From DATKCN01 sp035513175 (GTDB lineage: Bacteria > Chloroflexota > Chloroflexia > Thermomicrobiales > CFX8), in contig DATKCN010000250.1 in NCBI GenBank assembly GCA_035513175.1, positions 1-64,000 of the forward strand: a stretch of 64,000 nt of DNA. The letters are read 5' to 3'. A model generated the notes under the pieces. The model did no database searches, was not told the origin of the DNA, and saw nothing but the letters and a program-made list of their open reading frames with translations. Made by a program: the position numbers and the translations under genes. Below, one piece after another: positions 18,547 through 26,159 of the stretch. Every line of letters begins with the position of its first letter. Position 1 is the stretch's first letter.

Positions 18547-18852
18547 ATGGCAGCGCAGTGGTTTCGGTCACAGTGGGGCGCCGCCCTGCTGGTCGTGGTG
18601 GCCGGGTCTGTCTTCTATTTGAGCTGGCTCTCGACCGAGCGCGGTCTGCTCGGGCTATTCGTACTGGCTGCCTTTTCTGGAGTCGCCGGTGACCTCGTCT
18701 TTCGCTCGCGGGGCGTGACGCCGTTCCTCGTTATCCTCGCCCTGGGATGGCCTGCCGTGGGTTTCCTGGCAGTGGCCCCCGTGTTCCTGGTAGTCGAGCT
18801 AGGCGCGCGTCGGTTGTGGCCTGGCCGAATGGGCGGATACTGGCGCCTGTGA
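18547..18852 (+). CDS. Small hypothetical membrane protein
   Basis: A 101-residue protein with three hydrophobic segments (GAALLVVVAGSVFYLSWL, GLLGLFVLAAFSGVAGDLVF and FLVILALGWPAVGFLAVAPVFLVVEL) and a basic C-terminus. I do not recognise the family. ATG at 18547 is chosen; a TTG at 18511 is also in frame. It lies in the same direction between the MshC-like gene and the broken MocR gene. Codon use resembles its neighbours, which supports a real gene. Confidence 0.6.
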   Translation: MAAQWFRSQWGAALLVVVAGSVFYLSWLSTERGLLGLFVLAAFSGVAGDLVFRSRGVTPFLVILALGWPAVGFLAVAPVFLVVELGARRLWPGRMGGYWRL

Positions 18853-18871
18853 TGGAACCACGTCGGGGGCG

Positions 18872-20293
18872 ATGATGGATTTGCCGGTCCTGCTCGAGCG
18901 TTCGTCGACTCAGCCGCTCCAAAGCCAGCTCACGGAACAGATGCGGCGCGCGATTCTCGACGGTCGGCTGGCGGCCGGCACGCGGCTGCCATCGACGCGG
19001 GTGCTGTCAAAGGAGATCGGCGTCTCGCGCAACGTGGCGCTGGCCGCCTACGATGAGCTGTTCGCCGATGCCTATGTCGAGGGGCGGCACGGCTCCGGCA
19101 CGCTCGTCTCCGGGGATCTGCCGCCCCTGCCCAGGCCGTCGCTGCCCGTGCCGCTCGGCTCGCCGCGCTGGCTGCGCCCGATCACGCCGTTGCCGGACCT
19201 GGAGGTAGACGTTCCGGGCGCCATCGAGTTCCGGCTCGGCAAGCCGTAACCGACGGATTTGCCGCGCGATGTCTGGCGGCGAGTCTGGAACGATGTTGCG
19301 GGCCAGTTGCCCCCCTCCGACTACGGCGCCCCGGCCGGCGACCCTGAGCTGCGCGAGGCGATCGCGGGCTACCTGCGTCGCTGGCGGGGCGTGGCCTGCG
19401 GCGCGGGGGACGTGGTCGTGACGGCGGGCGCGATTCAGGCCGTCGACCTGATCGCGCGGGCTATTATCGAGCCGGGGGACACGGTCGGTTTCGAGGAGCC
19501 GGGCTATCCATTGGCGCGCCAGGCGCTCCAGGCGCGCGGGGCGAAACTGTTGCCGGTCCAGGTCAATCACGACGGGATGCAGGTGGATCTCATTCCGAGC
19601 GGTCCGGGCGCGCCGATCTTCGTCTACGTCACCCCGTCGCACCAGTACCCGCTGGGGGCGCGCATGCCGGTTGGCCGTCGGATGGCGCTGTTGGAATGGG
19701 CGCGCGCCAATGACGCGCTGGTCGTCGAAGACGACTACGACAGCGTATTCCGCTTCGACGCGCCGCCGTTGCAGGCGCTGGCTGGGCTGGACGACGGCGG
19801 TCGGGTCGCGTACATCGGGACGTTCTCGAAGGTGCTGTCACCGGCGTTGCGGGTCGGCTACCTGGTCGTGCCGCCCCCACTGCGGGAACGCGTGGAGCAC
19901 TTCAAGCGCATCAGCGACTTTCACGCGTCGTGGCCGCTGCAGCGGGCGCTGCCGGCGTTCGTTCGGGAAGGCCACCTGGAGCGCCACATCCGCCGCATGC
20001 GCCGCCACTGCGGGGACAAGCGCCAGGCGCTGAGCGCGACGCTCGCGCCGGTGTCCGATGTCGCGCGGCCACGGGGACTGGAGGCGGGCCTGCACGAGTT
20101 CCTCGAACTTGACGCGACGGTCGATCCCGTCCCGTTGTCGCGAGCAGGGCGTGATCGTCAGCACCGTCCACCCGTATTGCATGCCCGGCAACGTCCCGGC
20201 CTGTTGCTGGGCTACGGTGGGCTGACCATCGACGAGATCAACGCGGGAGGGCGCGTCCTGGCGGCGACGATCCGTGCCGCCGCGGCGGGATGA
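18872..20293 (+). pseudogene. Broken MocR/PdxR-type regulator (GntR-aminotransferase)
   Basis: The first 70 residues form a GntR winged helix (PLQSQLTEQMRRAILDGRL, PSTRVLSKEIGVSRN). After a linker comes a fold-type I aminotransferase domain with the PLP lysine region (YIGTFSKVLSPALRVGYL). An in-frame TAA at 19247-19249 cuts the linker; the reading frame itself continues unchanged. Near the end, about 70 bases (roughly 20130-20200) make sense only one frame over (REQGVIVSTVHPYCMPGNVP), so two opposite small indels flank them before LLLGYGGLTIDEIN resumes. An intact protein would be a PLP-sensing activator. Sequencing error could explain one change but hardly three. Confidence 0.85.
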
Positions 20294-20298
20294 GGAAT

Positions 20299-20328
20299 AG
20301 CCGGTCCGCCATGCAAGGCGGACCGGCT
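20299..20328. terminator. Bidirectional hairpin terminator
   Basis: A perfect 12-bp stem (AGCCGGTCCGCC / GGCGGACCGGCT) with a 6-nt loop lies between the converging MocR remnant and the cold-shock gene. There is no long T-run, as usual in high-GC genomes. Confidence 0.75.
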
Positions 20329-20354
20329 GATCCTGACGGGCGTGCGCTACGTGC

Positions 20355-20579
20355 TTACTCGTCGAGGATGGAGACGTTTACCGCGCGGCGCCGGCTGGCG
20401 TCACGGGGATCTGGCTCCTCGTCGAAGCTGACTCGCTGCCCCTCGCGGAGGCTGTCGAAGCCCATGCCGTCGACGGCGGAGCTGTGGAAAAACACGTCGT
20501 TGCGGCCTGCCGTGCCATCAGGCGTGATGAACCCGAATCCCTTGTCATCACGGATGGTCTTGATCGTTCCCGTTGCCAT
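20355..20579 (-). CDS. csp: Cold-shock domain protein
   Basis: A 74-residue single cold-shock domain (OB fold) with the RNA-binding motifs KGFGFITP (RNP1) and DVFFHSSAV (RNP2). It binds single-stranded RNA or DNA and acts as an RNA chaperone. ATG at 20579 follows AAGGGA; the open frame extends 8 codons upstream without a better signal. The C-terminal part ([20 protein letters not shown]) is slightly longer than in classic CspA. The leader region upstream is long enough for a regulated 5' UTR, but I see no defined cold box. Confidence 0.92.
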   Translation of the reverse strand: MATGTIKTIRDDKGFGFITPDGTAGRNDVFFHSSAVDGMGFDSLREGQRVSFDEEPDPRDASRRRAVNVSILDE

Positions 20580-20980
20580 GATCGTTTCCCTTCTGCGCGT
20601 CAAGCGCCGATTGCGCCTGTGTTACCAGAACGCGCACGCTGCTTGCCACGAACGACAAGCGACGTAGCATCAGCGTATCACCCCTGGCAAGCGCGCCCAC
20701 GGAGCGGAATGGTACACTGACGTCCAAGAGGCGGGGCTGCCTTCCGCGCTCAATCCCTCATCGCACTGTCTGTCGCGCCCAGTCACGTTAGGAACGACGA
20801 CCCGTAGGGCAGTATTGACGGAACCGCATGCCTCCCACGGCCCGTCACGATTTCTTCATCGACGTGCTCGATGGCGTCTCAAGGGACAGCAATTGAAACT
20901 GGGGAGGCTGATCCGCGACGAATGCTTCGTCGCGTCAAACCGGCCGTTGTGGCGCATCGGGCGCCGAACGTGAGCGCACC
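20580..20980. other. Divergent intergenic region with a perfect hairpin
   Basis: This 401-bp stretch separates the divergent cold-shock and desaturase genes and contains no convincing gene. Its clearest structure is a perfect hairpin at 20914-20934: arms CGCGACGAA and TTCGTCGCG around TGC, 47 bp before the desaturase start. Both flanking genes are typically temperature-responsive, so a shared regulatory region is plausible. Confidence 0.5.
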
Positions 20981-21862
20981 ATGACAGGATTGCCCGTGAA
21001 ACCAAGCAAGCTACGGCAGAGCGTGCTGCTCTTTTTCGTCGTCGGCCCCCTCATTGCGACTGCCTACGCCATGTACACGCTCTGGCATCAGTGGATCGGG
21101 TGGTCTGAGCTGACGCTGTTCTTCGTCCTGTACATGGCGACGGGACTCGGCGTGACGGTCGGCCTGCACCGGCTGCTGACCCACCGCAGCTTCGAGGTCA
21201 GCACGCCACTCAAGGCGCTGTTCCTCATTCTGGGATCGATGGCCGTGCAGGGACGCGTGATCGACTGGGCCGCCAATCACCTGAAGCATCATGCCTTCTC
21301 GGATCAGGAAGGCGATCCCCATTCCCCGCTGGAGGGCTTCATCCACGCGCATGTTGGCTGGATCTTCTCCGCGCCGCCGCCGGACAAAGAGCGCTACGCC
21401 AAGCGGCTGATGGCAGACCCGGTCATTACCTTCATCGACCGCACCTTTCTGGTGTGGGTCGGGCTGGGGCTGCTCATCCCGTACCTGCTCGCCGGCTGGC
21501 AGGGCCTGCTCTGGGGCGGCTTTGTGCGCATCGCGGTCGTGAATCACGTCACCTGGGCGGTTAACTCCGTCTGCCACACCTTCGGCGACCGGCCATTCGA
21601 CATCAAGGACATGAGCCGCAACAACTGGATCGTCGGCCTGCTGGCCTTCGGCGAAGGCTGGCACCATAACCACCATGCCTTCCCGGCAATGGCCTACCAC
21701 GGCATGTCCTGGAAGCAGTTCGATCTCTCCGCCCTGGTCATCCGGCTGCTGGCAACGCTGCGGCTGGCTCGCAACATCAAGCTGCCGTCCCCAGAGCTGA
21801 TCGAGCGTCGCCGCCTGCGCGCCTCGAAGCGCGTCGTTACGCAACCGGTCGCCGGCGACTAG
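20981..21862 (+). CDS. Acyl-CoA/acyl-lipid delta-9-type fatty acid desaturase
   Basis: A 293-residue integral membrane di-iron desaturase of the stearoyl-CoA desaturase family. The three histidine boxes are complete: HRLLTH (about 64-69), HLKHH (about 100-104) and HHNHH in EGWHHNHHAF (about 227-231). Four hydrophobic segments flank them. It introduces a cis double bond into saturated acyl chains using oxygen and an electron donor, which adjusts membrane fluidity. No ferredoxin or rubredoxin-type partner is adjacent. It is divergent from the cold-shock gene, which suggests a low-temperature context. Confidence 0.92.
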   Translation: MTGLPVKPSKLRQSVLLFFVVGPLIATAYAMYTLWHQWIGWSELTLFFVLYMATGLGVTVGLHRLLTHRSFEVSTPLKALFLILGSMAVQGRVIDWAANHLKHHAFSDQEGDPHSPLEGFIHAHVGWIFSAPPPDKERYAKRLMADPVITFIDRTFLVWVGLGLLIPYLLAGWQGLLWGGFVRIAVVNHVTWAVNSVCHTFGDRPFDIKDMSRNNWIVGLLAFGEGWHHNHHAFPAMAYHGMSWKQFDLSALVIRLLATLRLARNIKLPSPELIERRRLRASKRVVTQPVAGD

Positions 21863-22026
21863 TGAGCGGGTAGCGGTGAGCGGTGAGCGGAGAGGGGTTC
21901 GCGCAGGCGGCCTCGCGCCCTCGCTCGCGGCTCAAGCAAAGTGAGACGTGACACGCAACCGACGCCGTGGTCCCACTTAACCGCTCACCGCTCACCGCTC
22001 ACCGCTCACCGCTCACCGCTCACCGC
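21861..22026. repeat. Heptamer tandem array with inverted partner
   Basis: From 21981 to 22026 the heptamer CCGCTCA is repeated 6.6 times. A shorter reverse-complement array (AGCGGTGAGCGGTGAGCGG, 21872-21890) lies about 90 bp to the left, so the two can pair over at least 19 bp. The array sits between the converging desaturase and AhpD-like genes and includes the latter's stop codon (22013-22015). It may serve as a bidirectional terminator and is a likely site of slippage. Confidence 0.8.
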
Positions 22027-22639
22027 GGAACGTCCCGTGAAACGCGCGGTCCGGGATGAAGCCGCACGCGTTGGCGACGCGGTTGTTGAAGTTGTAGATC
22101 GCGGCGGTCTGGATGACGTCGTAGACGTCCTCGTCGGACAGGCCGTGCGCCTTCAGCGCCTCGATGTCCGCCTCCCTGCAATCGACCGACGAGCGCGTAA
22201 TCTTGATCGCGTAGTCGAGGATGGCCCGCATGCGCGCGTCCAGTCCAGCCCGCCGGTAATCCTGCACGATGCGCTCCGAGAGGACTGGGTCACCCGTCAG
22301 GCGCCGCAACTCGGCGCCGTGATTGGTGAGTCAGAGCATGCAACGGTTCTCTGACGAGACGACCACCCCGATCATCTCGCGCTCGACGCGCGTCAGCCCC
22401 GATGGCGCCTTGCTGATGAACTCGTACAGCTCCAGCCAGCGCATCATCAGGTCGGGTCGCCAGGAGTGGACGCGCACGACGTTGTTGGGCGCCCCGAGCT
22501 TCTCTCGCTGCAGCGCGACCAGCTCGGCCACGCGCGGATCGAGGTCCTCTTCCTTCGGGATTGGGAACCAGCTTATGCGCTCGGTTGGGGTCCAGTCGGA
22601 CGTCGTGTCCGCCTGCTCCGCGTGCGGCGTGTCAGACAT
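22013..22639 (-). CDS. AhpD-like peroxidase-related protein, probable selenoprotein (CxxU)
   Basis: A 208-residue carboxymuconolactone-decarboxylase/AhpD-family protein, closest in pattern to the peroxidase-related group. The frame is continuous from ATG 22639 (AGGAG upstream) to the stop at 22013 except for one UGA at 22331-22333. It falls exactly at the second cysteine of the redox motif: SSENRC-M-L-(UGA)-LTNHGAELRRL. The residues that surround the catalytic pair in Mycobacterium tuberculosis AhpD (E118, C130, C133, H137) keep their spacing here: Glu at -12 from the cysteine and His at +4 from the UGA. Downstream sequence is fully conserved in type (DYRRAGLDARMRAILDYA). A SECIS-like hairpin follows. 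The gene overlaps the end of yhaN by 8 bp. The alternative is a nonsense mutation. Expected role: thiol-dependent peroxide reduction. Confidence 0.8.
22290..22333 (-). promoter_or_regulatory. Candidate bacterial SECIS element after in-frame UGA
   Basis: The mRNA after the UGA can fold into UCACC (22329-22325) with GGUGA (22294-22290), UCA with UGA (22322-22320 / 22299-22297), a single bulged C (22319), and a 7-bp GGCGCCG/CGGCGCC upper stem with loop AGUUG (22311-22307). The apical loop starts 19 nt after the UGA and contains G then U near its start. This agrees with the general bacterial SECIS pattern (short upper stem, small loop with an early G, 16-37 nt from the UGA). Folding was done by eye. 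Confidence 0.6.
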
Positions 22640-25600
22640 CGAGTGCTCCTGCCTCATCCTCGCCAGACCATTCCGGCGAATCGTGACTCCAGACTGCTTC
22701 AAGCGTGTCACGAATGAACTCTACGGTCACGCGTCCATCGTGGAGATCGCTGGAAGCCGCCGCGACAACCCGCGTTCGGGCCTCGTCGATCGTTAGCGGC
22801 CGGTCGCTGGCAAGGTAGCCGCCTTCTTCGAGGAAGCGCTGGAGGTCGTTGCGCATCGCGCCGCGGAAATGCGAAATCTCGCCACGGTCCAGCGCCGCGA
22901 TCAAGCTCTGGGCGTTACCGTCGACACGCCGCGCGAGCGCCGCGACACGGTCGATGAACACCGGCGTGATGACGCCGCACTCGATTATCACGGCGCGGTC
23001 GACGGGGCGTCCCCTCCCTGCGCGGAAGCAGGCGCAGGCTTCTTTGATGACATCCGCGCGCGCGTGGCAGCGTCGAACGATCTGCTCCTGACCGTCGAGC
23101 AGGTCCGCGCCGCCCAGATCGGCCATGGCGCGTAGTTGTCCCCACGTTTCGATGTGCAGCGAAAGCAGGCGGTGCAGCGCGTGAGTGTCGTCGATCAGGT
23201 GCCAGAGGTGTAGCCCGCCATCGCTCTCCGCGCGCGGGTCAATGCCGGGAACGCGCAGTAGCTCGCGATAGTCGTCATGGCTCAAGCCGTCCGGCTCGGG
23301 GATCGTGATCACGGGCCACTCCACGTGCGCGACCGGCGGCAGACGCTCCCAGTCAGCGAGATCGCGAATCTCGGCCAGATCCAGCAAGCGGAACGGAACC
23401 TCGGGATGCTGGGACATCACCGCTTGCCATTTGCGCACCTCGTCGTGTTGCGCGGTCAGGTACAGCACCTGACGTCCGGAGCCAGCGATCTCTATGGTGG
23501 CGTCAATGATGGCGCGCGCCCGCTGCTCGTCGCTGTTGCCAAGCGTCTCGTCGAAGATGAGTGGCAGCATTACGCCCTGCTCCTGATGTTCGACGAACGC
23601 CACCCGCACCGCCAGCAGAAGCTGGAGACGGGTCCCGCTCGACAGCTCGTGCAGCGCGTGTCCGGCGCCGGTGACGTTGTCGATGGCCCGGAAGGCGGGC
23701 GGCTCGGTGTCGCTCAGTTCCAGCCGGTAGCGCCCGTGGGTGATCTTGACGAACAGCTCACGCGCCCGGTGGAAGACGAGCGGGCGGTCGTTGTCCCGCG
23801 TCTCCTCTCGGACGAAGTCGGCGATGCTCCAGCCCGCGACCTGCGCGTAGGCCTGCTCGCGGGCCTCGGCCAACTGCTCGCCATGCATCTGCTCAGCGGC
23901 CAGTGCCCGTTCAAGATCGTGCTTCGTTTTGGCCTCCGCGACCCGCGCCGTTACCGCCGCGATCTCGTCGCGAATCTCGTCCTGCTCCGCGCTGTGCTCG
24001 CGAGCGTCCTCCAGCCGCCGTTCAATCTCCGTAGCGGCTTCATCGGCCAGATGGCCGTCGTCGCCGAGCGCCTGTTCCGCGCGCTCGCACTCCAGCCTGG
24101 CACGCTGGGACGCTTCCCGCGCCAGCCGGTAGGCCTCCAGCTGGTCCAGCAGACCGGTGAGCTGATGCTCGTCCTCCTCGTTCATGTCGAGACGCTCGAA
24201 GAACGCGTGAATATCCGCTTCCCGGCGCTCTAGCTGCGGTCTGAGCTGCTCGCGCAGCAGCCGGGTGCTGCGCTCGTGGCTCGCCTGAGCCTCGTTCCAA
24301 TCTCGTTCCCGCTGTGTCAGGTCCTCGATGCAACCGAGCGCTTCCGCCTGTTTCGCGACGGTCGCGTAGTCATATGAGGCCAGCGTCGCGTTGAGCTCGT
24401 CGAACGTGGCCGCGAGGCGGGTCCTGAGCGCGGCGATCTCCGCCGCCGTTCCATTCAAGCGGTCGCGCGCGTGCTGCCATTGCACGAGATTGCTGGCCAG
24501 CACGTACAGGCTCGCTGGGTCGCGTCCGGGCGCCGCGCCAAACCGCGTGGCTGCCGCGTCGATTTCTGCCTGTGCTTCGGCGCTGCGAGCCTGCAGCGCG
24601 ACGCGCTCGTCAGCAACGTAATCCCAGCGTTGCCGCTTCTCCTCATCGAGGGCGCGTGACCGTTGCTGTTGCGCCAGGGTCTCGATCAGCAGTTCCACCT
24701 CCGCTGAGTGCCACGTTGAGGGCGCGTCGAGCTGCAAGCGCTCGTATTCAGCGCGCACCAGCTCCGTCGCGGAAGTCGCCTCGGAAGCGCTCCGAGAGCG
24801 GCCCTGTTTGAGAGCCACGTACACCAGCCACGCCCCGGTCACCACAAGGATGAGCGCGGCCGGATGGGCGACGATCCCCAGCACGATGCTCTGCACGATC
24901 ACTGCGATGCCGGCGATCAACAGCAATGTGCGCCGCTGATTCGCCTTGCCAGCCGGCGCCTCGGCGCGCTCGTGCCGCAGCCACTGGTCGAGCGCGTGGA
25001 TGCCCGCATCCAGTCGTCGTCGCTCTTCGGGATCCAGCGGCTGGCTCGACGCGATCGGCCCGAGCCACGTGTGCAATGCCTCCAGTGCCGCGAGCTGCGC
25101 ACGGACCGTCGCGTGTCGCTGTGCCAGCTCCGCGAGCTGATCGAATTCCACGACACCCAGTCCGGCCAGACGTGAGTCGTCCGCCAGCGCCCCGAGCGAA
25201 CGCCGGGCCGTCTCAAGCTGAACTGACGCGTCATCACGCCGGGTTTCCGCCGCCCGTGTGGCGGATGTGATGTCCTGCAGCTCCGAGCAACGCTCCCGTA
25301 GTGCCGCAACGAGTCCGCCGGGTACGCGCTCATCCAGACGGGCGCGCCGCTGCCGGTCCACCGCGTCGGACATCTGCTGGGACTCGGCGGCAATCGCGGC
25401 GCGCGCCTCCTCCTGGCGCAGCCGCAGGTCCCGAAGTGTCTCTCGCTCGTCGCCTGAAAGTCGTTCCATCACGTCGGGAAACGTCGTGAGCTGTGCGAGC
25501 GTGTCATCCCGCGCGCTGCGCGCGAGGCGGCAATCAAGCGCCTTCTGCAGCGTCGCAACTTTCCTGTCAGCCTCTCGCGCCTCGTCGAGCTCGCGGTTCA

Positions 25601-26159
25601 GGCCTTCCAGCGTGCGCTCTTCGTCCAGCAATCGCTGCTGAGCCGCGAGGGCGGCCTGCCGGTCCTGCGTCGCCTGATCGCGCAGTCCCTTCAGTCGCTG
25701 CGGCGCGCTCGGACGTTGGGTGAGCTTCAACGCCTGTATCGCCGCGCCCACATCGTAGCCACCGGCTGACTCACGCAGGATCGCTTCGGCGAACGAGCGA
25801 TTGTCGGCCGCCAGCAGGACGTGTAGCGCCAGTAGATACCGCTCGCTGTCTGCCGCGACAATCGGGTGGTCCGCGTCGACGCCGTCTCGCTGGCAGCGTT
25901 TGCCTCCGTTGTCGTACTCGACCAGCCAGCGCGCGCCGTCGAACTCAAACGCCCCGGCCACCACCGCCTGCGGGGACATCGGGGACGAAGGCCACAGCAG
26001 GGTCAGCAGGGCGTGCGTGAGGGTCGTCTTGCCGGATGCGTTCGGACCGTGAATGACGTTGACGCCCGAGCACAGCCCGTCGACGACGAAAGATGCGTCG
26101 ATGCCGTACATACGGCGCACGTCGAGCCGGTCGAACCTGACGCTGAGCCTCGCACTCAC
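22632..26159 (-). CDS. yhaN: YhaN-like SbcC/SMC-type ATPase with membrane segments
   Basis: A 1,175-residue ABC-type DNA-repair ATPase. Walker A (HGPNASGKTT) is near residue 38; long coiled coils follow; two hydrophobic segments sit at about 408-450 (LLLIAGIAVIVQSIVLGIVA, then ALILVVTGAWLVYVAL), as in Bacillus YhaN. The signature LSSGTRLQLLL (about 838), Walker B LPLIFDETLG (about 866) and an H-loop (LTAQHDEV) close the head. About 260 further residues after the head form a helical extension not seen in classic SbcC. The GTG start overlaps the stop of the YhaO gene by 4 bp, so the pair is translationally coupled and likely forms an Mre11-Rad50-like nuclease complex. Confidence 0.88.
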   Translation of the reverse strand: MSARLSVRFDRLDVRRMYGIDASFVVDGLCSGVNVIHGPNASGKTTLTHALLTLLWPSSPMSPQAVVAGAFEFDGARWLVEYDNGGKRCQRDGVDADHPIVAADSERYLLALHVLLAADNRSFAEAILRESAGGYDVGAAIQALKLTQRPSAPQRLKGLRDQATQDRQAALAAQQRLLDEERTLEGLNRELDEAREADRKVATLQKALDCRLARSARDDTLAQLTTFPDVMERLSGDERETLRDLRLRQEEARAAIAAESQQMSDAVDRQRRARLDERVPGGLVAALRERCSELQDITSATRAAETRRDDASVQLETARRSLGALADDSRLAGLGVVEFDQLAELAQRHATVRAQLAALEALHTWLGPIASSQPLDPEERRRLDAGIHALDQWLRHERAEAPAGKANQRRTLLLIAGIAVIVQSIVLGIVAHPAALILVVTGAWLVYVALKQGRSRSASEATSATELVRAEYERLQLDAPSTWHSAEVELLIETLAQQQRSRALDEEKRQRWDYVADERVALQARSAEAQAEIDAAATRFGAAPGRDPASLYVLASNLVQWQHARDRLNGTAAEIAALRTRLAATFDELNATLASYDYATVAKQAEALGCIEDLTQRERDWNEAQASHERSTRLLREQLRPQLERREADIHAFFERLDMNEEDEHQLTGLLDQLEAYRLAREASQRARLECERAEQALGDDGHLADEAATEIERRLEDAREHSAEQDEIRDEIAAVTARVAEAKTKHDLERALAAEQMHGEQLAEAREQAYAQVAGWSIADFVREETRDNDRPLVFHRARELFVKITHGRYRLELSDTEPPAFRAIDNVTGAGHALHELSSGTRLQLLLAVRVAFVEHQEQGVMLPLIFDETLGNSDEQRARAIIDATIEIAGSGRQVLYLTAQHDEVRKWQAVMSQHPEVPFRLLDLAEIRDLADWERLPPVAHVEWPVITIPEPDGLSHDDYRELLRVPGIDPRAESDGGLHLWHLIDDTHALHRLLSLHIETWGQLRAMADLGGADLLDGQEQIVRRCHARADVIKEACACFRAGRGRPVDRAVIIECGVITPVFIDRVAALARRVDGNAQSLIAALDRGEISHFRGAMRNDLQRFLEEGGYLASDRPLTIDEARTRVVAAASSDLHDGRVTVEFIRDTLEAVWSHDSPEWSGEDEAGALDV

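Noticed and set aside
19247..19249. Stop codon in the MocR gene as programmed readthrough
   Set aside because: It is TAA, in a non-conserved linker, and the same gene has two additional frameshifts.
21981..22026. CRISPR-like array
   Set aside because: The unit is a 7-bp head-to-tail repeat without spacers.
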